Shown here piece by piece: positions 42,201 through 45,683 of a DNA stretch of 64,000 nt. Origin of the DNA: Trichobilharzia regenti (lineage: Eukaryota; Platyhelminthes; Trematoda; Strigeidida; Schistosomatidae). Position numbers and translations under genes: made by a program. The notes below the pieces were generated by a model, which was not told where the DNA came from, searched no databases, and worked only from the letters and a program-made list of their open reading frames with translations. Location: contig OX235265.1 of the NCBI GenBank assembly GCA_944472135.2, forward strand, positions 42,443,459 through 42,507,458, written 5' to 3'. The stretch's first letter is position 1. Each line of letters starts with the position of its first letter.

Positions 42201-44572
42201 CACCCCTGTCTGTCTGTTTTTGACATAGAACTTTGCATATATGTGCGGCAGTTCGAGTCGCCACACTCCATGTAACACACAAAGCAAGAGAAGAAATGCA
42301 TAATAGAGACAGTAAACAGAGGTGTGTGACAAAGAAATAGTGATAACGAAGAACAATATAGTTTCATTGGAAATCATAAGTCACAAGGAGTGGGATGCAT
42401 TTGTGCCATGAGAACGATCACTTTGAACCATATCACCAATTGTTTCCAACCATTCGTTCTTATCGTCCCGAGGACCCCAACCAGGAAGCCAGTCTACACC
42501 TTCCTACGTGGCTCAGACTAACTGTTGTAGATTTCATTGACTGACGAAGCCATGTTTTGGTTTGACCACCTCTAGCTCTTTTCCAGCCTGACCCAATGTC
42601 AGCTAACATTGCCCACTTTCGAGGAAGGCGATGACTAGGCATACGTAACACATGTCCTAACCATCTCAGTCGATGTAATTTCACAGCCTCGTCGATTGAT
42701 TTCCCCTCCTTACCTAGAAATCGACGCCTAACCTCAATATTGCTCACCTTATTATACCACTTCACAGGGGAAATAGAACGCAGGCACCTATGATCAAAGA
42801 CAGCTAATCTTTTCATGTCTTCCACTCTCAATGGCCATGTCTAGCTTACAGCCATAAAGAGGACGGGGAGGACTGATGAGCAGTACCCCCGCCCTTTAGT
42901 CGATAGTCGGATATCACGTCTACGCCAGAGATGGTCCACCGCATAAAAATAAAGCCACTGCTACCGAAACTTCAAGCCCTTGCTTGGAGCTGTATGTTCC
43001 ACTCGGAGATTAAAGGCATAAAATATTAAAATGATTAGTTTATCTCATTCGAAAAATAAGTTTAATACGTGTTTAAAGTATCAATTTTAATGGTTATTTT
43101 TAAAAAAAATTTAATTATTTCTTTATCACATTCTCTTACAACAAGGTTGAAGTTACTGGAACACCTAGATCGGAAATTTCTGATACACGATCTGAAGATC
43201 ATCAATCGAATGTTATTTTAGAAACTGTTGGTAAAACAATGACTGGAATGTCGGCTAAAGTGGAACTAGAACATCAAAGTACAGGTACTCATCCTGAGCT
43301 TGTCACCTGTCAAGGGCTTGGATTGAAACGAGCTGAAATTGATCGTGTGAATTACTTCAATGTTGATGCTAGTCAAGCGGGTAAGTCTTTTTATTTTGTA
43401 CAACACTTTGACACTGGAAAAAATTTCTTCTTGTGTTCTACTTAAGAAAGTTTCACGTACAAACTTGATGCTGAGGCTCACTTGTCTAGGTGTTCGAATC
43501 CCAACCAGGAAGTCAAGAACTTTTTAACAGCCAGGTGGTATCACTAGTCTTCACAATACTTGTGGCTCCTAGCTAACTGCATGGAACCGTAATTGGCTGT
43601 TGAGTAACAATTTGTATTTAATTTTTTTTACCATGTACAGTTTCCTTCGGAAACCAAAAAACAACCATTCAAACCACAATATATGATCTGCTTGTTGCCA
43701 CTATGCCTCTCTGATTACACTCGATCTCAAGCATACGAAACAACCGATTGATCACTAGATCACTTTAATCAACCTAGCAAGCACTATCACTTGATAGTAA
43801 TAATATCCAACTATTCATATTCACTGTGCGTCGGTGGCATAGCGGTTAGGACGCTCGCCGACCATGCATATGGTCCGGGGTTCGGTTCCCGGCCGATGCA
43901 CTCCTTTACCTCTCTAAGCCGGAAATAATTCTGGTAAAGAGGAAAGGTTGGCCATGAGGCTAGCAACCCATCCTGTAAAATAAACACCATTAATACCGAA
44001 ACTTCAAGCCTGTAGCTTGAAGTCCTATATTCCACTGGGGAACGTGAAGGAAAAAAATTCATATTCACTCAAAAATTCATTTCCGTGTGGTTTAATGTGC
44101 ACTTAAGACAGAGTGAGAGGTTTACAAGTAGAGATTTATTTCCACATTTGACTATGTAGTGTTTTAGTTTTCATAGGACAGTCAAAAGATTTAAGTGCTA
44201 GTATCATCCAGTTAAATTCATTAGAAAGCTGGTTCTTCAGAAGGTGTAGGCTCCTCAAATCTCCTCCCATTCTTTTTCCTGCTCTTATTTATTCCAATTG
44301 TGACTTTACATTGTAAATTATTTTTGATAAATTTTTTCTAATATTTTCTGGTTTTTTCATACACATATTTTATTATCCTTCAAGGTAATGATGTTCTACT
44401 CATTGGTATCTGTGGTCCAAAACAAGCCTCAGAAGAAGTGATTATCAAACATTTGAGCAATAATCAATATACAGTCTCTTATCGTGTCTCTGAAAGTGGT
44501 AAACACTTCTTAGTAGTTAAATGGGGTGATCAACATGTTCCAGGCAGTCCATTCCTTATCAATGTCCCATAA
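2560..44572 (+). CDS. FLN: Filamin, C-terminal two thirds (22 exons, 5' part outside window)
   Basis: Filamins are dimeric actin cross-linking scaffold proteins at the cortex. This gene encodes about 16 filamin immunoglobulin-like repeats, recognised by recurring motifs such as VRAxGx[11 protein letters not shown], [12 protein letters not shown], DGTCxVxYTP and GSPF. Exons: 2560-3415, 3705-4092, 4387-4560, 6339-6670, 9949-10097, 10802-11131, 13375-13639, 13753-14018, 16564-16596, 18112-18181, 20352-20657, 22355-22528, 24916-25074, 27217-27420, 30382-30663, 32861-33025, 36825-37015, 38191-38412, 39847-40189, 41572-41777, 43146-43380, 44385-44572. All introns are GT-AG and phases match. The last nine or so repeats follow the order of vertebrate repeats 16-24, ending in the dimerisation repeat ([11 protein letters not shown] then LINVP and stop). 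The actin-binding CH domains are missing, so the gene starts upstream. Two one-base frame disruptions (about 2,787 and 6,525) interrupt an otherwise intact frame and may be assembly errors. Confidence 0.96.
3705..4092 (+). CDS. FLN: Filamin exon b: complete Ig repeat
   Basis: Phase 0 start after AAATTAG. It encodes one full repeat: [51 protein letters not shown], then [12 protein letters not shown], and the start of the next repeat ([11 protein letters not shown]). It ends at AATG before the GTGCGT donor, phase 1, joining cleanly to the next exon. Confidence 0.93.
4387..4560 (+). CDS. FLN: Filamin exon c
   Basis: Preceded by TTTTTTTCTAG. It encodes [14 protein letters not shown] through [13 protein letters not shown], the core of a repeat. 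The usual DAGxG loop is replaced by an [10 protein letters not shown] segment. Phase 1 at both ends, with a strong GTAAGT donor. Confidence 0.93.
4561..5451. other. Filamin intron sequence, nothing recognised
   Basis: AT-rich intron between filamin exons c and d. No open frame with coding character and no recognised repeat. Confidence 0.5.
5452..5654. repeat. Foldback (inverted-repeat) element
   Basis: The left arm 5,452-5,520 (ACCTTGAACCAACCAACCAG ...) is the imperfect reverse complement of 5,588-5,654 (... TTGATTGGTTGGTTTAAGGT), with about 65 bp between. The shape resembles a MITE-like or foldback element. No transposase is present. Confidence 0.6.
5655..6338. other. Filamin intron remainder with (AT)n run at 6,241-6,282
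   Basis: Non-coding. The only structure seen is an (AT)n microsatellite of about 20 units, 56 bp before the exon d acceptor. Confidence 0.7.
6339..6670 (+). CDS. FLN: Filamin exon d, with internal frame disruption
   Basis: Starts after CCATTAG and encodes [19 protein letters not shown], then [17 protein letters not shown] and [10 protein letters not shown]. The frame reaches a stop at 6,536-6,538. The next frame gives the expected continuation [16 protein letters not shown] and [14 protein letters not shown]. The shift lies at 6,524-6,527, in the codons for the AGxGG loop, and loss of one G explains it. Phase 1 at both ends. Confidence 0.92.
7360..8345 (-). mobile_element. RTE-like LINE (family X) 3' portion, antisense
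   Basis: A roughly 1-kb antisense copy beginning with the TTATTATTCCC tail and GGTTCTCAGTAGAACCTAG, followed by the complement of the reverse transcriptase C terminus, as in 1,021-1,765 and 18,255-19,265. No open frame survives. It lies in the filamin intron between exons d and e. Confidence 0.8.
8820..9240 (-). mobile_element. Penelope-like element, GIY-YIG endonuclease remnant
   Basis: The - strand reads, across frame breaks, [20 protein letters not shown], then [20 protein letters not shown] and [20 protein letters not shown] with HTAET. This is the GIY-YIG endonuclease layout (C-x-C ... YIG ... R ... H.P.W) found in the copies at 33.8 and 47.4 kb. A G/C-rich run lies at 8,821-8,836. The flanks at 8,460-8,820 and 9,240-9,620 probably belong to the same decayed element. 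Confidence 0.72.
9241..9948. other. Filamin intron, no gene seen
   Basis: AT-rich. A few short open frames on both strands show no family motif. The left part may be older Penelope-like sequence continuing from 8,820. Confidence 0.4.
9949..10097 (+). CDS. FLN: Filamin exon e
   Basis: Encodes the [19 protein letters not shown] end of one repeat and [13 protein letters not shown] ... [14 protein letters not shown] of the next. Acceptor CTATGTAG, donor GTATGT. Phase 1 in, phase 0 out. Confidence 0.94.
10455..10640 (+). mobile_element. Hammerhead element (class 2), degenerate sense copy
   Basis: An A-box-like region, then GGATGCGTACCTCTGAAAAGT, CCCAAATTAGGACGAAAT and CCAGTACTCACTGGTTTTCA. The core reads CUGAAAA, having lost the conserved G8, so it should be inactive. 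Confidence 0.65.
10802..11131 (+). CDS. FLN: Filamin exon f
   Basis: An exact 110 codons, phase 0 to 0. It contains [50 protein letters not shown] and [18 protein letters not shown]. Donor GTAAGC. Confidence 0.95.
11578..11665 (-). mobile_element. RTE-like 3' end with (CAGA)n tail, antisense
   Basis: CTGTCTGTCTGTCTGGATTC then AACATAGAACTTGGCACC and ATAGCACACAGA: the reverse complement of window bases 1-84, in a filamin intron. Confidence 0.6.
11760..12105 (+). mobile_element. Hammerhead element (class 2), nearly full-length sense copy
   Basis: Contains the 5' part (GCTTCCTGGAGTTCTAGTGA), an A-box-like region near 11,930, a B box (GGGTTCGAACCCC), then GCGTACTGCCGATGATTACC, GAATGAAACAGCTGTCC and CAGTATTCC. 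The core is CCGAUGA (U4 changed to C) and stem II is mismatched. Confidence 0.7.
12106..13029. other. Filamin intron sequence, nothing recognised
   Basis: No open frame with coding character and no repeat I could place. Probably old intronic or decayed repeat DNA. Confidence 0.4.
13030..13255. repeat. Dispersed repeat shared with 20,030-20,260
   Basis: Both copies share ACTACCT-GT, CAGACTTCAAGTCA-like text, GGGCGTCCGG, TTTTGTGTG and TTTGGTGC-CAT in the same order over about 220 bp. Family unknown; possibly an old LINE or LTR fragment. Confidence 0.5.
13375..13639 (+). CDS. FLN: Filamin exon g
   Basis: Follows ATATACAG. It completes the repeat begun in the previous exon: [31 protein letters not shown], then [11 protein letters not shown]. 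Phase 0 to 1. It lies only 113 bp before the next exon, the shortest clear intron of the gene. Confidence 0.93.
13753..14018 (+). CDS. FLN: Filamin exon h: divergent repeat before hinge 1
   Basis: Encodes [51 protein letters not shown] and [15 protein letters not shown]. The usual G/N-SPF motif at the last strand is replaced by NGEF. Phase 1 to 0. By order it corresponds to the repeat just before hinge 1 of vertebrate filamins. Confidence 0.92.
14300..14605 (-). mobile_element. RTE-like LINE (family X) fragment, antisense
   Basis: CCATGTCACCTTCGTCCACT, GTCTCCTCAGCGCATGG and CCATCTGATCTTCAGTATGG match the same positions in the antisense copies at 7,360 and 22,870. Confidence 0.65.
15170..15605 (-). 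mobile_element. Penelope-like 3' region inserted in a CR1-like LINE
   Basis: Matches 33,385-33,790, which directly follows a Penelope-like endonuclease on the - strand. Shared segments: GCGAAGAGTCTCTTTT, TTAGCTGTACAATCG, AACAAAGGTGATGAGTT, CAAGAATTATAAGCAATTAA. A G run sits at about 15,306-15,316. Confidence 0.6.
15860..16035 (-). mobile_element. Hammerhead element (class 2) with intact core
   Basis: - strand: GGTTCGAACCCCGG, then GTACTACTGAGGAGTCCC. The core CUGAGGA fits CUGANGA, followed by stem II GUC/GAC, GAAA and a CAGUUGUC cleavage triplet before CAGUAC. The ribozyme spans about 15,951-16,001. Stem I has a mismatch near the core. Confidence 0.72.
16564..16596 (+). CDS. FLN: Filamin exon i: 33-bp micro-exon
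   Basis: Eleven codons ([11 protein letters not shown]) between TTATTTAG and GTAAGT, phase 0 to 0. It joins NGEFTQK to SRQSMYRP and sits where hinge 1 lies in vertebrate filamins. Skipping it would keep the frame, so alternative inclusion is possible. Confidence 0.8.
16800..16870 (-). mobile_element. tRNA-like fragment (SINE head), antisense
   Basis: The - strand reads TATAGCTCAGTGGTCAGAGG and AGGAGTTCGATCCTCCC, resembling A and B boxes. The spacing is too short for a tRNA and no anticodon arm is present. Confidence 0.45.
16871..17609. other. Filamin intron sequence, nothing recognised
   Basis: Short (TTC)n at 17,132-17,147 and a GTATG tandem at 17,273-17,292. No gene seen. Confidence 0.4.
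17610..17830 (+). mobile_element. Hammerhead element (class 2), rearranged copy
   Basis: An antisense tail (GATATCAGTTAGAGAACC) joined to a sense part with GGGTTCGAATCC, GCGTACTGCCGATGATTCCC and GGATGAAATAGCTGTCCAGT. The core CCGAUGA is altered, so it should be inactive. Confidence 0.65.
18112..18181 (+). CDS. FLN: Filamin exon j: 70-bp exon, start of repeat 16-like domain
   Basis: Follows CTCTGTTTTAG. It encodes [19 protein letters not shown] and AKIE, matching the start of vertebrate repeat 16, and ends phase 1 before GTACCC. The donor is weaker than others in the gene. Confidence 0.85.
18255..19265 (-). mobile_element. RTE-like LINE (family X) 3' portion, antisense
   Basis: Begins with an ATT-triplet tail and GTTCCCTTGAGTGTTCCGAG, and carries the same ordered segments as 7,360-8,345 over 1 kb. 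No open frame. Confidence 0.75.
20030..20260. repeat. Dispersed repeat shared with 13,030-13,255
   Basis: See the partner copy. It ends 90 bp before the acceptor of filamin exon k. Confidence 0.5.
20352..20657 (+). CDS. FLN: Filamin exon k: repeat 16-like end and repeat 17-like start
   Basis: Encodes [27 protein letters not shown], then a roughly 17-residue insertion ([18 protein letters not shown]) before GSPYKFYV, then [19 protein letters not shown] and IVTKEAGV. Phase 1 to 1. The insertion precedes the last strand of the repeat. Confidence 0.94.
20815..20990 (-). mobile_element. Hammerhead-like element (class 3) with foldback arms
   Basis: 20,842-20,882 (GGTTGGAAGCAATCGGCCAC ... GACCTAGG) is the near-exact reverse complement of 20,944-20,982. 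On the - strand the loop holds CTCCTTGCTGATAAGTGCC, a GUGC/GCAC stem, GAAA, CCUAGGUC and CAAGG, which pairs with CCUUG. The core CUGAUAA has lost G8. Confidence 0.65.
21605..21705 (-). mobile_element. Hammerhead element (class 2), 5'-truncated antisense copy
   Basis: - strand: GTGAAGAGTCCCAAACTAGG, ACGAAACAGCTGTCCAGTAC and the family tail. The 5' strand of stem I and the start of the core (CUGA) are missing. Confidence 0.65.
22355..22528 (+). CDS. FLN: Filamin exon l: repeat 17-like core
   Basis: Encodes [36 protein letters not shown] and [15 protein letters not shown]. Phase 1 to 1. In vertebrates this repeat is a main docking site for membrane receptors and signalling partners; binding here is only inferred. 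Confidence 0.95.
22870..23640 (-). mobile_element. RTE-like LINE (family X) 3' portion, antisense
   Basis: Starts TTCCTTTGGGTTCCTAGTGG. On the - strand a stretch near 23,530-23,400 still reads [13 protein letters not shown] and [17 protein letters not shown], the X-family reverse transcriptase C terminus. Confidence 0.78.
23645..23860 (-). mobile_element. Penelope-like 3' fragment
   Basis: GCAGCGAAGAGTTACTCTG and CAAGCTGTACAATCA match the start of the 15,170 and 33,385 copies. It follows a triplet run at the end of the RTE-like copy. Confidence 0.45.
23948..24178 (-). mobile_element. tRNA-headed SINE, class A, antisense
   Basis: - strand: GTGCGTCGGTGGCACAGTGG (A box) and a B-box region, then the body with GGTAAAGAGGAAAGG and a tail ending CTATGTTCCACTGGGAAC, which resembles the RTE family X 3' end. 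Other copies: 37,205, 43,820, 45,440 and 57,985. Confidence 0.75.
24179..24900. other. Filamin intron sequence, nothing recognised
   Basis: A short segment at 24,592-24,645 (CTGGATGACGTCCCGACCAC) resembles 38,498-38,530 next to a Penelope-like element. Otherwise featureless AT-rich DNA. Confidence 0.4.
24916..25074 (+). CDS. FLN: Filamin exon m: repeat 18-like start
   Basis: Encodes [39 protein letters not shown] and [12 protein letters not shown]. The SGREEPC segment is highly typical of vertebrate filamin repeat 18. Phase 1 to 1, donor GTATGT. Confidence 0.95.
25600..26530 (-). mobile_element. RTE-like LINE: AP-endonuclease domain remnant
   Basis: On the - strand, across frame breaks: [12 protein letters not shown], a degraded LAGDFNAQVG-like stretch, [36 protein letters not shown] and [11 protein letters not shown]. 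This is the C-terminal half of the apurinic endonuclease found at the N terminus of RTE/CR1-type ORFs. It is the only clear endonuclease part in the window that is separate from a reverse transcriptase. Confidence 0.68.
26835..26970 (-). mobile_element. Hammerhead element (class 2), most canonical ribozyme
   Basis: - strand: B box GGGTTCGAATCCC, then GCATACTGCTGAAGAGTCCC. The core CUGAAGA is exact, stem II is GUCC/GGAC with a CAAACUA loop, GAAA is exact, stem III is the palindrome ACAGCUGU, the cleavage triplet is GUC, and stem I is UACUG/CAGUA. The ribozyme spans about 26,889-26,938. Confidence 0.78.
27217..27420 (+). CDS. FLN: Filamin exon n: repeat 18-like end, repeat 19-like start
   Basis: Encodes [48 protein letters not shown] and FTVDTRDAG. 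Phase 1 to 1, donor GTAAGA. Confidence 0.95.
27595..27785 (+). mobile_element. tRNA-headed hammerhead-like element (class 3), degenerate
   Basis: ACTAGCTCAGTGGTAACGTC (A box), a degenerate B box, then CTGGTGAGTGCCAACTAGC, ACAAAACCTAAGTTCAAGG and CGTCC. Compare the better copy at 52,525-52,700. The core and the GAAA box are broken. Confidence 0.6.
27910..28060 (-). mobile_element. Hammerhead element (class 2) with intact core
   Basis: - strand: GTGCTGCTGAAGAGTTCC, AAGCTAGGACGAAACAGC, TGTCTAGTACTCCC. The core CUGAAGA and GAAA are exact. Stem I pairs GUGCUG with UAGUAC through wobbles. The tRNA-like head is truncated. The ribozyme spans about 28,003-28,051. Confidence 0.72.
28370..28570 (-). 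mobile_element. SM-alpha-like hammerhead SINE, degenerate
   Basis: - strand: AAGTGGTTTAGTGGATAACG (A box), a degenerate B box, CATCCAGATGACGAGTCGCA, AATTGGACGAAGTGCGAATC, ATTCAACTGCTAGTCACC. The core starts AUGACGA and GAAA has become GAAG, so the ribozyme should be dead. Confidence 0.65.
29050..29630 (+). mobile_element. RTE-like LINE (family X) 3' end, sense
   Basis: Reads, with frame breaks, [21 protein letters not shown] text, then [32 protein letters not shown] and [33 protein letters not shown] and LCSFRN before the AAATAATAAT tail. It is a reference sense copy for the many antisense X copies. Confidence 0.82.
29631..30381. other. Filamin intron sequence, nothing recognised
   Basis: A short GAGA-rich run at 29,910-29,930. 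No gene or known repeat seen. Confidence 0.4.
30382..30663 (+). CDS. FLN: Filamin exon o: repeat 19-like and repeat 20-like start
   Basis: Encodes [51 protein letters not shown], then [10 protein letters not shown] and [11 protein letters not shown]. The ITRRR linker and the domain starting after it match the repeat 19-20 junction of vertebrate filamins. Phase 1 to 1. Confidence 0.95.
30664..32429. other. Filamin intron sequence, nothing firmly recognised
   Basis: Large intron after exon o. No motif-bearing open frame; repeats, if any, are too old to name. Confidence 0.4.
32430..32700 (+). mobile_element. Fossil reverse transcriptase fragment
   Basis: The + strand around 32,470-32,530 reads [19 protein letters not shown], which resembles the catalytic YADD-VLL region of RTE-like enzymes with one Asp changed. 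The frame breaks on both sides. Confidence 0.4.
32861..33025 (+). CDS. FLN: Filamin exon p: repeat 20-like core
   Basis: Encodes [20 protein letters not shown] and [19 protein letters not shown] with IQISG at the end. Phase 1 to 1; acceptor CCACTCAG, donor GTAAAA. Confidence 0.94.
33385..34215 (-). mobile_element. Penelope-like element: GIY-YIG endonuclease end and 3' region
   Basis: The - strand reads [20 protein letters not shown] and [13 protein letters not shown], then, after a frame break, [20 protein letters not shown] and [20 protein letters not shown], ending near 33,820. The order matches the 47.4-kb copy. Sequence 33,385-33,790 is its 3' non-coding part. It is cut at about 34,215, where an RTE-like element begins. 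Confidence 0.78.
34213..36076 (+). mobile_element. RTE-like LINE (family Y), 5'-truncated, nearly complete reverse transcriptase
   Basis: Begins with an RTE-like 3'-end-type segment (34,216-34,300) and continues into the reverse transcriptase. Ends at CCGAAGTAAAGTAAGTAAGT with a short tetranucleotide tail, typical of RTE elements. The endonuclease domain is absent. It is inserted in a Penelope-like remnant within the filamin intron before exon q. Confidence 0.82.
34510..36056 (+). pseudogene. Reverse transcriptase of RTE-like LINE (family Y), frameshifted
   Basis: The domain runs from [13 protein letters not shown] through [64 protein letters not shown] and the catalytic [12 protein letters not shown] to the thumb and C-terminal [20 protein letters not shown] and [16 protein letters not shown]. 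Frame breaks occur near 34,590 and 35,370, so no single intact ORF exists. The catalytic FADD is intact. GC content is clearly higher than in neighbouring DNA, which suggests a younger insertion. Confidence 0.85.
36140..36705 (+). mobile_element. CR1-like LINE 3' end
   Basis: Coding remnant ending in [20 protein letters not shown], then a 3' UTR and the terminus GTTTGGAATAAAGCTGTTAT with ATT repeats. Nearly identical to the antisense copy at 55,455-56,000, which suggests a fairly recent family. Confidence 0.8.
36825..37015 (+). CDS. FLN: Filamin exon q: repeat 20-like end, repeat 21-like start
   Basis: Encodes [45 protein letters not shown] and PSKAEIDCD. Phase 1 to 0. The preceding intron carries the nested Penelope-like and RTE-like elements at 33.4-36.7 kb. 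Confidence 0.95.
37205..37432 (-). mobile_element. tRNA-headed SINE, class A, antisense
   Basis: TTCCTTCACGTTCCCAGTGG at the left (tail) and GCTAACCGCTGTGCCACCGA at the right (head A box), with GGGATCAAACCC as the B box complement. Confidence 0.75.
37433..38190. other. Filamin intron sequence, nothing recognised
   Basis: AT-rich. A G-poor T/A run precedes exon r. No gene seen. Confidence 0.4.
38191..38412 (+). CDS. FLN: Filamin exon r: repeat 21-like end, repeat 22-like start
   Basis: Exactly 74 codons: [20 protein letters not shown], then [16 protein letters not shown] Cys replaces the usual Gly of the GSPF motif. The linker runs on to [10 protein letters not shown]. Phase 0 to 0, donor GTGAGT. 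Confidence 0.94.
38490..39600 (-). mobile_element. Penelope-like element: C-terminal RT and GIY-YIG endonuclease remnant
   Basis: On the - strand, across frame breaks: [49 protein letters not shown], an [12 protein letters not shown] linker, [19 protein letters not shown] and [17 protein letters not shown]. The second half resembles the 56.6-kb remnant, so this is a second Penelope-like lineage distinct from the 47-kb one. Confidence 0.72.
39640..39780 (-). mobile_element. tRNA-headed SINE remnant, antisense
   Basis: CTTACCTGACTTATTGCCGG, GTGAGAGATGGCTGGCAATC, GTAGTTGGCGAGC and GAATCGCCGACG follow the antisense order of class A heads, strongly decayed. A (GTG)n run lies at 39,609-39,628. Confidence 0.5.
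39847..40189 (+). CDS. FLN: Filamin exon s: repeat 22-like, repeat 23-like start
   Basis: Encodes [48 protein letters not shown], then about 22 inserted residues ([12 protein letters not shown] to HRSI) before QGSPFRLVV, then [17 protein letters not shown]. Phase 0 to 1. The insertion sits at the same place as the one in the repeat 16-like domain. Confidence 0.94.
40564..40868 (-). mobile_element. Solo LTR (unknown LTR element), antisense
   Basis: TGTAACAACAGAAGACAAGG at the left and GCTCTCACCACA at the right give TG...CA ends over 305 bp. Other copies: 48,352, 51,508 and 61,126. On the - strand a TATA-like motif and an AATAAA-like signal precede the 3' end in the better copies. Flanks ATAC/ATAT could be an imperfect 4-bp duplication. 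No coding part is nearby. Size is compatible with the Boudicca-type LTRs of schistosomes, but identity is unproven. Confidence 0.62.
41305..41455 (-). mobile_element. tRNA-headed SINE, class B, antisense
   Basis: - strand: GGGACGCTCGCCGACCATGC and CAGGGTTCCATCCCCTGCC (head), then GGCTACCCATATCACATTCT and GACAATTCAATACTTGTAGC, which resembles the CR1-like 3' end (CTGAAAATTCCATACCTGTA). A second copy lies at 53,580-53,700. Confidence 0.6.
41572..41777 (+). CDS. FLN: Filamin exon t: repeat 23-like core
   Basis: Encodes [54 protein letters not shown] and HISGSPFR. Phase 1 to 0, donor GTAAGT. Confidence 0.95.
42055..43025 (+). mobile_element. tRNA-headed SINE, class A, split by an RTE-like insertion
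   Basis: The head (TTAGCTCAGTGGTAGAATG, GTCCGGGGTTCC) and body (GCTAGCAACCC) lie at 42,055-42,209. The tail (CTGCTACCGAAACTTCAAGC, TATGTTCCACTCGG) resumes at about 42,946-43,025. The interruption is an antisense RTE-like element. Confidence 0.65.
42210..42945 (-). mobile_element. RTE-like LINE (family Y-related) 3' end, inserted in a SINE
   Basis: On the - strand 42,831-42,460 reads [59 protein letters not shown] and KTWLRQS, the C-terminal part of a Y-like reverse transcriptase. It ends in a CAGACAGACAG tail at 42,210-42,220. Truncated at the 5' side. Confidence 0.75.
43146..43380 (+). CDS. FLN: Filamin exon u: hinge 2-like linker and repeat 24 start
   Basis: Encodes [11 protein letters not shown], a Ser/Thr/Glu-rich linker with no Ig motif (hinge 2 position), then [18 protein letters not shown] and [10 protein letters not shown]. 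Phase 0 to 1, donor GTAAGT. Confidence 0.94.
43820..44062 (+). mobile_element. tRNA-headed SINE, class A, near full length
   Basis: Head TGCGTCGGTGGCATAGCGGT, a palindromic GACCATGCATATGGTC, and B box GGGGTTCGGTTCCC. The first seven bases GCGTCGG can pair with CCGATGC, as a tRNA acceptor stem. Body GGTAAAGAGGAAAGG, tail CCTATATTCCACTGGGGAAC and GTGAAGGAAAAAAATTC. It lies in the last filamin intron. Confidence 0.8.
44385..44572 (+). CDS. FLN: Filamin last exon: dimerisation repeat 24 and stop
   Basis: Encodes [56 protein letters not shown] and LINVP, then TAA. In vertebrates this last repeat makes the filamin homodimer. The match to the vertebrate repeat 24 motif is direct and fixes the 3' end of the gene. 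Confidence 0.97.
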
Positions 44573-45415
44573 TTCTGAATATTATTCAATATTCTTTTAA
44601 AATCTACCCACATTAAACAGTATGCGACTTCTAACTGAATGTTTCTTGAAGAAAAAAAGGCTATTTGGGATCTTTTTTGTTGTTGTTACTAATGTCACCT
44701 TTGTTTTAGATAGATAGATGTTCACAAGTATTGATTTCCCTCTCCCCTGCCCTTTTAGTCTTTTATCTAGATACTACAACATACATCGAAATGAGGGAAT
44801 TTTTCAGACAGTGCCTTCTGTTTTTCTGTGTCCTTTTAATACTACTACTATTACTACTGAATGCTATTCAAGTGCCTTACTGCTCTCCGTAACAGCTGAA
44901 CCTGTTTTCAAAATGACATGCCAAGTTTGTGTAAACAATCTTAGTTTATCAACATCAACAACCACAATACTAATCACAAATGAAATGTATTCATAATTTT
45001 GTTGTCATTTTTGGGTGTATTCATTCATTCCTTTCTGGCTAATCTGTCGCTCGCAAATTATTACTGTTATCATTATTATTATTATTATTACTATTATTGT
45101 TACTATTACTACTACTACCATGATTGACACGTCGTATACACCATTCTGATTACACCTTTTGTTACACTTTAATTATATATTACCACATGCTCAACACACA
45201 TCTAGGAAATTAATGATCACTACTGCTATATACGTCGTTTGCTACAGTAAACCTTTTTTTCTTCTTGTCGTCATATCCTCCTTTTGATAGTGTTTTCCAT
45301 ACGAAATTATTCGGGTTTTTTTCCCTTTTTCTATCGTCTCTTTTGGGGGCTTCTTTTTTTCGATAATTGTTGTGTACGAGAAACACCTTTTTAAAAGAAT
45401 AAAATAAAAATCAAT
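44573..45415 (+). other. Filamin 3' UTR with poly(A) signals
   Basis: After the stop, about 840 bp of AT-rich non-coding sequence with ATT-type triplet runs near 45,060-45,115 lead to two overlapping AATAAA hexamers at 45,398-45,408. No earlier AATAAA was seen. A SINE begins shortly after, at about 45,440. Confidence 0.7.
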
Positions 45416-45439
45416 TGTTACTACTACTCATTCTTTTGT

Positions 45440-45683
45440 CAGTGCGTCTGTGACATAGCGGTTAGGACGCTCACCGATCATGCACATGGTCCGGGGTTCA
45501 ATTCCCGGCCACCGACGAACTCCTTTACCTCGCTAAGTTAGAAATAATTCTGGTAAAGAGGAAAGGTTGGGCATGAGGCTAGTAACCTCATCCTGTAAAA
45601 ATAAATACTGCTACAGAAACTTAAAGCCACTATCGTGAAGCCCTATGTTCCACTGGGAAACTTGAAGGAAAAAAATTCTTTTG
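45440..45683 (+). mobile_element. tRNA-headed SINE, class A, near full length
   Basis: GTGCGTCTGTGACATAGCGG, GTCCGGGGTTCAATTCCC, then the class A body and tail CCCTATGTTCCACTGGGAAA ending AAAAAAATTC. It sits just past the filamin poly(A) signals. Confidence 0.8.

Noticed and set aside
43826..43900. A tRNA gene
   Set aside because: The acceptor-like and T-arm-like parts pair, but the anticodon region is a perfect palindrome with no proper loop, and the sequence continues into a dispersed SINE body.
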